This document shows, piece by piece, positions 1 to 7,333 of a DNA stretch of 64,000 nt (position 1 is its first letter; every line of letters starts with the position of its first letter). The notes beneath the pieces are model-generated. The model was not told the origin of the DNA, searched no databases, and saw nothing but the letters and a program-made list of their open reading frames with translations. Both the position numbers and the translations under genes were made by a program. The DNA is from Ornithinimicrobium flavum (GTDB taxonomy: Bacteria > Actinomycetota > Actinomycetes > Actinomycetales > Dermatophilaceae), in the NCBI RefSeq assembly GCF_004526345.1, contig NZ_CP038213.1, positions 3,348,001-3,412,000 on the forward strand, given 5' to 3'.

Positions 1-92
1 GCCTCTTGCACCTCCTCCGGAGTGATGTTGTGCTTGCGGCGCAGCTTGTGCACGATCGCCGGGTCGCACCGCACCGACCCTAGGTACGCCAT
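1..92 (-). CDS. Hypothetical protein, 3' part outside window
   Basis: Reading leftward from an ATG at 92, the 30 visible codons begin MAYLGSVRCDPAIVHKLRRK and continue through HNITPEEVQEA to the window edge. The stretch of basic residues followed by 'NITPEEVQEA' resembles the N-terminal part of small BrnT-like or DUF4258-like toxin proteins, but too little is visible to decide. No strong ribosome-binding site precedes the ATG, so the true start could lie upstream. The family suggestion is inference only. Confidence 0.35.
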   Translation of the reverse strand, partial: MAYLGSVRCDPAIVHKLRRKHNITPEEVQE

Positions 93-150
93 GAACGGCA
101 GTCTGCCATCCGGCAAAGAACGAGCACACCCCCGTCCGGCCGCCCCGGCG

Positions 151-435
151 CCGCCCACGTGGGAGACGTCAGCCGCCGCGGCCTGGCCCTGGGCGTCGAG
201 CTCGTCCAGGCTCCCGCGACGCGGCCTCGGCCCTCGCCGCCAGGACGGTGATGGCCGCCTGGCGGCTCGGGGCGGTCGTCTACCCGGTCCGGGACAACGA
301 GCTGGAGGTCACCCCGCCCCTGGTCATCGCCCCCGAAGCGGCCGACCGGGCGTCGACCTGCTCACGCGCGCGATCGACGCCGCCGCCCTCGGCCAGGTTA
401 CCGACGAGGACGTCGCGGCCTACTCCGGCTGGTGA
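151..435 (+). pseudogene. Remnant of class III aminotransferase (C-terminal end)
   Basis: Three reading frames read in succession give the C-terminal end of a class III PLP-dependent aminotransferase. GDVSRRGLALGVELV starts near 159, then a frame change leads to ALAARTVMAAWRLGAVVYPV and a TPPLVIAPE segment. A second frame change near 350 leads to GVDLLTRAIDAAALGQVTDE and a final AAYSGW before the stop at 435. The order and wording match the normal C-terminus of 4-aminobutyrate-like aminotransferases, which often end in AAYxGW. The PLP-lysine domain and everything N-terminal are absent. Two frameshifts and truncation make this a non-functional relic. Confidence 0.6.
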
Positions 436-629
436 TGGACCCCTGCACTCACCCCGTCCGTCGCTGAAGCCACCCCGGCACGGTCACCGCTCATCCCGCA
501 GCGCCGCACGCCGGTGCGCAGCTCCGCCTCGTCCAGCACCGTCCTCGCGTGGCAGATGCCGACCGCCAGGACGAGCACCGCGACGGCGAGCACGGCGACC
601 CCGAGCAGGACCAGCTGGGTCGTGGTCAT
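420..629 (-). CDS. Small membrane protein, unknown function
   Basis: This is a 69-residue open frame. Its first 25 residues after MTTT are almost entirely Leu/Val/Ala and would form one transmembrane helix, followed by a short basic/acidic cytoplasmic or external tail. A GGGAGGGG/GAGG purine run lies about 8-12 bases upstream of the ATG, which supports translation. It overlaps the end of the aminotransferase relic on the other strand. The latter half of the protein is low in recognisable features and the frame could still be chance; no family is recognised. Confidence 0.35.
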   Translation of the reverse strand: MTTTQLVLLGVAVLAVAVLVLAVGICHARTVLDEAELRTGVRRCGMSGDRAGVASATDGVSAGVHHQPE

Positions 630-816
630 GCGACCTCACCCCTCCCGTCAGCAACTCGCCAGAACGTCGGCACGATGGTAGGCGATTCGGGCGCCGGAAA
701 CCGCACCCGCACCCCTGTGCCGGACGACCTGACCCCTCATCCCTCGCACCCGCGACTGCGACATCGGCGTGTCATAATTCGCCCACTCGGAGGGTGCAAC
801 CAGCAGGGAGACGACC

Positions 817-1077
817 GTGACCCGTCTTGTGGTGAAGATGAACGACCGTGGAGCCTGGGAGGTGTTCGACGACACCGGCCAGAGCCTCTTCTCCGGCGAG
901 AGACTGCGCGCGGAGGGCTTCGCCCGGCGGCTGTGCGCCGCCGCCGGCGGGACCGTCACCGTCGTCAGCCGGACCGGGGAGCAGCTGGGGCAGTACCGCG
1001 TGGCCCCGTGGACCGCGCCGTCACCCACCAGCACGAAGAGGCGAACTGGCACGTCCGAGCGGCGCCGGCGCCGCTGA
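817..1077 (+). CDS. Small DUF2188-like protein
   Basis: This 86-residue protein starts at a GTG preceded by a GGGAG ribosome-binding site nine bases away. Its first 60 residues (LVVKMNDRGAWEVFDDTGQS, then RLRAEGFARRLCAAAGGTVTV) alternate strand and helix like the short DUF2188 fold found in many bacteria, where W-x-V and a central A-x-x-x-A helix recur. The last 25 residues are Arg/Ser/Thr-rich and probably disordered. It stands alone, in convergent orientation with the acetyltransferase gene at 1094-1744. Function is unknown and the DUF assignment is tentative. Confidence 0.5.
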   Translation: MTRLVVKMNDRGAWEVFDDTGQSLFSGERLRAEGFARRLCAAAGGTVTVVSRTGEQLGQYRVAPWTAPSPTSTKRRTGTSERRRRR

Positions 1078-1093
1078 GCACGAGGACCGACCC

Positions 1094-1744
1094 TTAACGC
1101 TGACCCAGGGCTCGAGCCGGCACTCCCACAACGGTTGTGGCAGGTTCGACATTCTTGACCACCGCCGCGCCTGCCCCCACGACCGCCTCGCTGCCGACGC
1201 AGAGTCCTTGGTTGACGCAAGCGGTCGTACCGATCGTGGCGCCCTGTTTCAGCACGACGTCCCCCGAAATCGCGGCCAACGGGTTGACCGTCGCGAAGTC
1301 TTCAAGCACGGCGTCGTGTCCGACAGTGGCATTGAGATTCAGATGAACATGCCTCCCGATCCGCACATTCGTGGTGATACGGACGCCTGCGGCAATCACC
1401 GTCCCTGGCCCGAGAGTCACATCGGCACCGATGGTTGCGGACGGGTGGACCAGGGTGGTGGCGATCAGGCCCGCTTCGTCCGCTCTGGCCGCGAGTTGTG
1501 CACGGACCTTCGGATTCCCCACTCCCACCACATAGGCTGCTCCGCGAAGCCGAGCCAACTCGGTGCTGCTGCCGAGATAATCTGCTCCGATCCTCTCAAG
1601 TCGCTGCAGGTCAGGGCTCCCGTCATCTACGAAACCGCGGAACCGAAGACGCAAGTCCTCACTGCATGAAGAGGCAGCACTATCTCTCGCGACGTCCAGC
1701 ACCTCTCGACCGAAGCCGCCAGCGCCGATAATGACAAGATCCAT
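1094..1744 (-). CDS. NeuD/PglD-type sugar O/N-acetyltransferase
   Basis: This is a 216-residue left-handed beta-helix acyltransferase. The N-terminus (IIGAGGFGREVLDVAR) is the Rossmann-like PglD_N sugar-nucleotide-binding domain. From about residue 95 hexapeptide repeats run to the end (ATIGADVTLGPGTVIAAGVR and onward), with a His in NATVGHDAVL at the place of the catalytic base and a terminal VVGVPAR motif. In PglD/EpsM the enzyme acetylates the 4-amino group of a UDP-4-amino-4,6-dideoxy sugar using acetyl-CoA. It follows the phosphoglycosyl transferase gene by 21 bases on the same strand. A matching dehydratase (4206-6028) and aminotransferase (6025-7221) lie nearby, so a bacillosamine-type role is likely, though the exact sugar is not provable here. 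Confidence 0.82.
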   Translation of the reverse strand: MDLVIIGAGGFGREVLDVARDSAASSCSEDLRLRFRGFVDDGSPDLQRLERIGADYLGSSTELARLRGAAYVVGVGNPKVRAQLAARADEAGLIATTLVHPSATIGADVTLGPGTVIAAGVRITTNVRIGRHVHLNLNATVGHDAVLEDFATVNPLAAISGDVVLKQGATIGTTACVNQGLCVGSEAVVGAGAAVVKNVEPATTVVGVPARALGQR

Positions 1745-1765
1745 GGCTCAACCGTAGCCTGGCTT

Positions 1766-2407
1766 TCAGCCCCGCCCTTGACTAGTCGGCGGCTCTGGTG
1801 CAGCGCTCCCTCGGAACGCCGTCATCGTGGCCTCGCCTTCCGCCGAGATTCCATCCCGCTTGACGACGGCCGCCACGGTCCGCAAGAGGATCTCGACGTC
1901 CCCGCGCAGGGACCATCCGTCCACGTAGGCAACGTCCAGACGGAATCGCTCGTCCCATGAGACGGCGTTCCGGCCCGACACCTGCGACAGGCCGGTCAAC
2001 CCTGGGCGCATATCGTGGCGCCGCGCCTGCTCGGGCGAGTAGAGGGGAAGGTACTCGACGAGCAAGGGCCGGGGGCCGACGATGGACATGTCTCCGCGCA
2101 GGACGTTCCACAGCGTCGGGAGTTCATCGACGCTGGTGCTGCGCAGCAACTGGCCGAGCTTTGTGAGCCGCTCCTCGTCCGTCACCCTGCCACGCACCGT
2201 GTCGACGTGATGCATCGTCCTGAACTTGACCATCTCGAAGATCTGACCGTTCAAACCGGGCCGTTGCTGGCGAAAAAGCACGGGACGCCCCATGGTGCAG
2301 CGGATCGCCACGGCAGCGACAGCTTGGATGGGCGCGGTAGCCGCTAACCCAACAACCGCGACCGCGAGATCCATCCCCCGCTTGATCAGTCTCTTGTCGA
2401 TCTTCAC
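1766..2407 (-). CDS. Phosphoglycosyl transferase (PglC/EpsL-like sugar transferase)
   Basis: This 213-residue monotopic phosphoglycosyl transferase moves a sugar-1-phosphate from UDP-sugar to undecaprenyl phosphate and so begins a polysaccharide repeat. It has an N-terminal hydrophobic re-entrant helix (residues 10-35), then VLFRQQRPGLNG, MVKFRTM, the catalytic-site stretch TSVDELPTLWNVLRGDMSIV with its Asp-Glu pair, GPRP, and RPGLTGLSQVSGR near the C-terminus. All are hallmarks of the bacterial sugar transferase family. The short form without WcaJ-type extra helices fits PglC. The start is a GTG at 2407 with a poor ribosome-binding site. Only 38 bases separate it from the upstream thiB stop and no terminator hairpin is visible there, so read-through transcription is likely. 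Confidence 0.88.
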   Translation of the reverse strand: MKIDKRLIKRGMDLAVAVVGLAATAPIQAVAAVAIRCTMGRPVLFRQQRPGLNGQIFEMVKFRTMHHVDTVRGRVTDEERLTKLGQLLRSTSVDELPTLWNVLRGDMSIVGPRPLLVEYLPLYSPEQARRHDMRPGLTGLSQVSGRNAVSWDERFRLDVAYVDGWSLRGDVEILLRTVAAVVKRDGISAEGEATMTAFRGSAAPEPPTSQGRG

Positions 2408-2445
2408 ACCGTCGTTTGTAGCCCAGACACGTCAGGATCACCTAC

Positions 2446-3639
2446 TCAGCCGGTGGCGATGTCCGCCCACTCACGCAGCCAGGTCTCGCGCTCGGCCTCG
2501 ATCTGCTGCGGGTGGACGACGATCGGGTCCTCGGCGACCTGGGCCCACTGGGCCCAGAGCTCGGGCAGTGCCACCTGGTCGGCGACGGGGAACATGTACA
2601 TGCTGTCCGGGATGGCCGCCTGCACCTCCGGGCTGACCAGCCAGTCGACGACCGCCCGGGCCCCCTCGGGGTTGTCGGCGCCCTCGAGGACACCGGCGTA
2701 CTCCACCTGACGGAAGCAGGTCTCCAGCAGCGCGCTCGTGGTCGGTTCGAAACCGCCCTCTGGGATGGTGAAGGGCGGGCTGGAGGCGTAGGAGAGGACG
2801 ATCGGCCGGTCACCGTCGCTCCCGCCGGCGGTGAAGTCGACCGTGTAGGCGTCGGTCCAACCGCTCGTGACCTTCGCCCCGTTGGCCATGAGGTCCTCCC
2901 AGTAGCCCTGCCACTCCCCGGGGCCGAACTCGCCGACGGTGGCGAGCAGGAACGCCAGGCCGGGGCTGGAGGTGCTGGCACCGGGGGTGACGAAGAGGTT
3001 CTCGTACTCCGGCTTGGTGAGGTCGGTCAGGCTCACCGGCGGGGCGACCCCCTGCTCGGCGAACCAGACGTTGTCGATGTTGACGCACACGTCGCCGAAG
3101 TCGACGGGGGTGAGGTATGCCGCGCCTCCGTCCTCGAGCGCGTGCTCCGCCGCGGACTCAGGCAGGTCGGCCGGCGTGTGGGCGGCCAGGGCGTCCGCCT
3201 CGACCACGCGGGTCGCGTAGGTGTTGTCGATCCCGAAGACCACGTCGGCGGTCGGGCGGCCCGCGGTGAGGACGACCTGGTTGGCCATCGCCCCCGCGTC
3301 GCCCGCCAGCTGGATTTGCAGCTCGTAACCGGACTCGGCCTCGAACGCCTCGATGAGCTCGTCCGGCAGGGAGAAGGAGTCGTGGGCGGTGAGCACCACC
3401 GTGCCCGGGTCGGACGGCGGGGCGGCCGTCGCGGTCCGGCTCGTGTCGTCGGAGCTCACGACCCCGTCCGGCTGGCTGGTCAGTGCGGCGTCGTCCAGCG
3501 TCTCCGTGGCTGGCTCGGCTGTGGGGGGCGGCGCCGGCGTGGCTGCCTCCCCCTCGTCAGCGCCCTCGCCCAGGAGGGTGCACCCGCTGAGGGTGGTGGA
3601 CAGGACCAGCCCGAGGGCCAGGACGCGGGTATGCCGCAT
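2446..3639 (-). CDS. thiB: Thiamine ABC transporter substrate-binding lipoprotein
   Basis: This 397-residue lipoprotein has a signal peptide ending in a lipobox with Cys20 (TTLSGC), then a Thr/Pro/Ala-rich linker to about residue 75, then a ThiB/TbpA-type periplasmic-binding domain beginning VVLTAHDSFSLPDELI. Segments such as ADVVFGIDN and PGLAFLLATVGEFG are typical of the thiamine-binding family. The TPP riboswitch immediately upstream (3656-3737) independently supports thiamine as ligand. AGGAGAG lies seven bases before the ATG. The membrane (ThiP) and ATPase (ThiQ) partners that normally follow are absent; instead polysaccharide genes come next on the same strand. Either the partners are elsewhere or they were displaced by rearrangement. 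Confidence 0.87.
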   Translation of the reverse strand: MRHTRVLALGLVLSTTLSGCTLLGEGADEGEAATPAPPPTAEPATETLDDAALTSQPDGVVSSDDTSRTATAAPPSDPGTVVLTAHDSFSLPDELIEAFEAESGYELQIQLAGDAGAMANQVVLTAGRPTADVVFGIDNTYATRVVEADALAAHTPADLPESAAEHALEDGGAAYLTPVDFGDVCVNIDNVWFAEQGVAPPVSLTDLTKPEYENLFVTPGASTSSPGLAFLLATVGEFGPGEWQGYWEDLMANGAKVTSGWTDAYTVDFTAGGSDGDRPIVLSYASSPPFTIPEGGFEPTTSALLETCFRQVEYAGVLEGADNPEGARAVVDWLVSPEVQAAIPDSMYMFPVADQVALPELWAQWAQVAEDPIVVHPQQIEAERETWLREWADIATG

Positions 3640-3655
3640 TGCTCTCTCCTTCGAC

Positions 3656-3737
3656 TTCCTTCGCCGGTGCTAGCCGGAGCAGGTTCAAGGGTCTGCGGCC
3701 GGGTGCCGCACTCTCAGCGCTGATGCGCTCCCCTGTC
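3656..3737 (-). promoter_or_regulatory. TPP riboswitch (THI element)
   Basis: On the minus strand the leader of thiB reads CGCTGAGAGTGCGGCACC, then ACCCTTGAACCTGCTCCGGC, then TAGCACCGGCGAAGGAAG. These are the CTGAGA pyrimidine-sensor loop, the ACCC-TTGAACCTG core and the closing GCGAAGGA of the THI-box. It ends about 16 bases before the thiB start, so the ribosome-binding site lies just beyond the aptamer. This suggests translational control, or read-through control, by thiamine pyrophosphate. Confidence 0.93.
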
Positions 3738-3781
3738 GTTCGACTCTGACCCTAACAGGGTGCTGTGGCAGGATCGGCGGC

Positions 3782-4147
3782 ATGGGTAACCTCGTCGCCA
3801 AGCTCGCCACCACCGTCGCCGCCATCGGCGCCAGCGTTGTCGCCCGAAAGATGACCGACGGCACCTGGAAGTTCGTCACCGGCAACGACTCCCCCAGCAA
3901 CCCGGAGGATCCGGACATCGACATCAAGGAGGCGGTGGCCTTCGCCATCCTCTCCGGTGTCCTCGTCGGCCTGGCCCGCATGCTCGCCAACCGGCAGGCC
4001 ACCAAGTTCGTCGCCAAGACCCAGGGCAAGAGCTCCAAGGAGGTCGGCGAAAGGCGAACGCCTGAGCCGCCAAACACCACGCGACGCCGACCCCGAGTCA
4101 CACCAGACACACGAATCGCTGCTAGTCTCCCGCTTCACATTGCGTGA
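3782..4147 (+). CDS. DUF4235 membrane protein
   Basis: The 121-residue product matches the actinobacterial DUF4235 family in its first 85 residues. An N-terminal hydrophobic helix (LVAKLATTVAAIGASVVARK) is followed by a W-K/N-D/P-rich loop, then a second helix (KEAVAFAILSGVLVGLARML) and NRQATKF. These proteins have two transmembrane segments and no assigned role. The final 35 residues are Arg/Pro/Thr-rich and do not look like the family's usual short end, so the 3' end may have been altered when the polysaccharide genes arrived. It diverges from thiB, sharing the 140-base interval that holds the riboswitch. Confidence 0.7.
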   Translation: MGNLVAKLATTVAAIGASVVARKMTDGTWKFVTGNDSPSNPEDPDIDIKEAVAFAILSGVLVGLARMLANRQATKFVAKTQGKSSKEVGERRTPEPPNTTRRRPRVTPDTRIAASLPLHIA

Positions 4148-4205
4148 GGTGTAAACATAGGGCAGGATTGGCCGGTCCCGCCGTTTATGTCGCACAGGGG
4201 AGCGC

Positions 4206-6028
4206 ATGTCCCGAGAGCAGTCCGCCGCCGATCCACGACCGTCCCGAGAGTTCACCGTCCGCGCCCTCTGGGTGCTCACCGACGGCGCTCCTGGGCGATT
4301 GCGCTGCTGCTCGCCCTCTGGACCCGCCTCAGCTTCGACCAGAACTTGCTGACTCAGGCGACCCCGTGGATCGTGGCCGGCCTTGCCGCGGTTCTGCACG
4401 GGGCCATCGGACTTGCGACCGGGCCCTACATGGTCCGGCACATGCGCGGCAGCTTCGACGAGGTCACCTCGGTCGTCAAGACCGCTCTGATCACCGCACT
4501 CGTCATCATCGCCATCGCCTGGGCAACGCCTGACGTAGTTCTTCCCCGCTCGGTAGCGCTCCTCGCCCCCGCCCTGGCCATCGTGCTCATGCTCGCCGTG
4601 CGTTTCACCGTGCGGACCTACCGGTCGCACCGGGTGGCGTCTAACCCCGACGGGGAGCGCGTCATCATCCTCGGCGCCGGCCTGGCCGGTCGCCGGCTCG
4701 TGCACAACATGCTCCACGACGACCGCTCCGAGTTCGCTCCTGTCGCACTCCTGGATGACGCCCGCTCCAAGCGGCGACTGAAGATCGAGGGCATCCCGGT
4801 CATGGGCACCCGCCGGGACCTCGCCGCGGTCGCCGAGCGCACGGGGGCCAAGTATCTCGCCGTCGCGATCCCTCGAGCTGACGCAGAACTCCTGAGAGAG
4901 ATTCAGGCCCAAGCCCGAGAGGCCGGGCTGCAGGTCAAGACCCTTCCCCCGATCGAACAGTGGCTGCGACAGTCAGACCCCCAGGCCACCGACCTGCGCG
5001 ACATCAACCTCGAGGACCTCCTGGGCCGCCGGGCCGTCGAGTTGGACCAGGACGCCATCGCTGAGCACATCACCGGCAAGGTTGTCCTTGTTACCGGCGC
5101 AGGCGGTTCGATCGGCTCCGAGCTCTGCCGCCAGATCCAGCGTTTCTCCCCTGCTCGCCTCGTCATGCTCGACCGTGACGAGTCAGCGCTGCACGCCGTG
5201 CAGCTGTCGATGACAGGTCGCGGTCTGCTCGAGGGCGACGACCTGCTGCTCGCCGACATTCGCGACGCGGAACGCCTTGAACACTCGTTCAGTGAGATAT
5301 GCCCGGACGTCGTGTTCCACGCCGCAGCCCTCAAGCACCTCAGCTTGCTTGAGCGCTACCCCGATGAGGCGTGGAAGACCAACGTCTTGGGAACCCTCAA
5401 CGTTCTTCAGGCAGCGTCAACTGCAGGGGTGGGGACGTTCGTCAACATCTCCACCGACAAGGCCGCAAGCCCGACGTCGGTGCTCGGCACGTCCAAGCGC
5501 GTCGCCGAGCGTCTAACTGCGCATTTCGCCAAGCATGAGCCAGGACGGTACGTTTCCGTCCGTTTTGGCAACGTCCTCGGATCCCGCGGCTCGGTCATCC
5601 CTGCCTTCACCGAGCAGATCCGTCGCGGCGGACCCGTGACCGTGACCCACCCGGACGTGGAGCGCTATTTCATGCTCATCCCCGAGGCCTGCCAGCTCGT
5701 CTTGCAAGCTGGCGCCATCGGCCACGACGGCCAGGCTATGGTCCTCGACATGGGCACGCCAGTGAAGATCGTTGATGTGGCTAAAGAACTCATAACCCTC
5801 TCCGGCGAGCACGTGGATATCCGGTTCACCGGTCTCCGACCTGGTGAGAAGCTTTCAGAGGTTCTCTTCGCCAGCCATGAGGTGCATCTGCCGACTAGTC
5901 ACCCACTCATGAGCGCGGTGAATGTCCCGCCCCTCGACGCCCACTCAGTCACCTCTTCCACGATCGCGCCCATCGAACTGCCGGACCTTCTGCGAGGCTA
6001 TTCCTTGTCCGGAACGGGCAGCTCGTGA
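4206..6028 (+). CDS. UDP-sugar 4,6-dehydratase, FlaA1/CapD/WbpM type (apparent frameshift near N-terminus)
   Basis: This is a membrane-anchored nucleotide-sugar 4,6-dehydratase of about 607 residues. It has four N-terminal transmembrane helices, a CoA-binding-like Rossmann domain (VIILGAGLAGRRLVHNML), then the catalytic domain with VTGAGGSIGSELCRQI near residue 300 and STDKAASPTSVLGTSKR near 417. In the latter the usual SDR Tyr is replaced, as in the WbpM class. The likely ATG is 4206, preceded by AGGGGAG; that frame reads REFTVRALWVLTDGA. The rest of the first helix, WAIALLLALWTRL, is in another frame, so one base appears to be missing at 4290-4291. An out-of-family start at 4187 gives an unbroken frame but a foreign N-terminus. 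It makes the 4-keto-6-deoxy sugar used by the next gene, which overlaps it by four bases. Confidence 0.83.
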
Positions 6029-7221
6029 CCAGTTCCACCCCCCCGTCCGTGAGGCCGTCACCCGTCGATGCCTCCCTTCCGAGTCTCGACGAAACCGCAG
6101 AGCGCATTCTCCTTTCGGCCCCTGACGTCGGCGAGTTGGAGCGCGAGTATGTTCTCGCCGCCATGCGCTCGGGTTGGGTGGCGCCCGCGGGCCCAGACCT
6201 ACATGCCTTCGAGTCGGAGGTCGCCGAGCGAGTCGGCGTAGCGCACGCCGTGGGCCTTTCCTCGGGGACGGCAGCCCTGCATCTTGCTCTCGTCTCGTGG
6301 GGAGTTGGCCCGGGTGATGTGGTCCCAGTCTCAACCCTGACGTTCGCGGCCACTGTCAACGCCATTCGTTATGTGGGAGCCGAGCCGTTCTTCGTCGACT
6401 GTGACGAGGAATCGGGCAATATGTCGCCCTCCCTCCTTCGCCAGTCTCTGACACACTTGCGCTCCGAGGGGCGGCATGTCCCTGCGGTTGTGCCCGTCGA
6501 TCTGCTGGGCAAGGCCGTTCAATACGGCGCGATAACGGAGGTCACGCAAGAGTTCGAGGCGCGTCTGCTGTCCGACGCCGCGGAGTCATTCGGCTCCACT
6601 TGGCAGGGACTCCCGACCGGTTCGTTTGGGGACGCTTCAGTGCTTTCGTTCAACGGCAACAAGGTGATGACGACCTCGGGCGGCGGGATGATGCTGACCA
6701 ATGATGAGGCGCTGGCCGTCCACGTGCGCAAGCTCTCCACGCAGGCACGAGAGCCGGTGGTACATTACGAACACAACGAGGTTGGGTACAATTACCGACT
6801 CTCCAACATCTTGGCCGCACTGGGGAGAGCCCAGCTGACACGCCTAGACGAGATGATCGCAAGACGTCGCTCCTGGCGTGAGCGGTACCGCAACATCTTT
6901 CGAGAGCACCTTGGCGTGCGAATCCTCGGCGGCGAAGACGACTCCCAGGACAATTGCTGGCTGACTGGCATCGTCGTGGATCCTCACAGCGCAACATTTA
7001 GTGCGCGAGAACTAGGCGCCGCCCTGCGTCTCTCCAACATCGAGACACGACCCATATGGAAACCCATGCACCTGCAACCAGTCTCGCGAGGCATCAAAGG
7101 CATCATCGATGGCACCTCTGAGAAGATCTTCGACCAAGGCCTCACGTTGCCCAGCGGATCAGCGATGACGGAAGAGCAGTTCGGCCGTTTGATAGCCCAG
7201 ATCACGCGGGTGATTGGGTGA
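6025..7221 (+). CDS. DegT/DnrJ/EryC1-type sugar aminotransferase
   Basis: This 398-residue PLP enzyme transfers an amino group, usually from glutamate, to the 4-keto carbon of a nucleotide-linked deoxysugar. Family marks include GWVAPAGPDLHAFE, SSGTAALHLAL, TLTFAATVNAI, DAAESFGSTW and the Schiff-base lysine Lys213 in SFNGNKVMTTSGGGMM. The wording is closest to PglE/EpsN/LegC aminotransferases. A GTG start overlaps the dehydratase stop as GTGA, showing translational coupling. With the dehydratase and the PglD-like acetyltransferase it completes a UDP-bacillosamine-type route. No internal defects are seen. Confidence 0.87.
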   Translation: MTSSTPPSVRPSPVDASLPSLDETAERILLSAPDVGELEREYVLAAMRSGWVAPAGPDLHAFESEVAERVGVAHAVGLSSGTAALHLALVSWGVGPGDVVPVSTLTFAATVNAIRYVGAEPFFVDCDEESGNMSPSLLRQSLTHLRSEGRHVPAVVPVDLLGKAVQYGAITEVTQEFEARLLSDAAESFGSTWQGLPTGSFGDASVLSFNGNKVMTTSGGGMMLTNDEALAVHVRKLSTQAREPVVHYEHNEVGYNYRLSNILAALGRAQLTRLDEMIARRRSWRERYRNIFREHLGVRILGGEDDSQDNCWLTGIVVDPHSATFSARELGAALRLSNIETRPIWKPMHLQPVSRGIKGIIDGTSEKIFDQGLTLPSGSAMTEEQFGRLIAQITRVIG

Positions 7222-7333
7222 GATGGTTGCACCTTGACGTCGCGGCCACTCGGCACTGCCGGTACGGCCCCCTGGACCGCGCCCTCCGCATCGAATGCCC
7301 CTTGCCGAGTGCCCATGTGCAGGTGGCTGCCCG

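Noticed and set aside
2512-3723. Plus-strand 400-codon frame opposite thiB
   Set aside because: It is a composition shadow; thiB has a signal peptide, family motifs and a riboswitch on the other strand.
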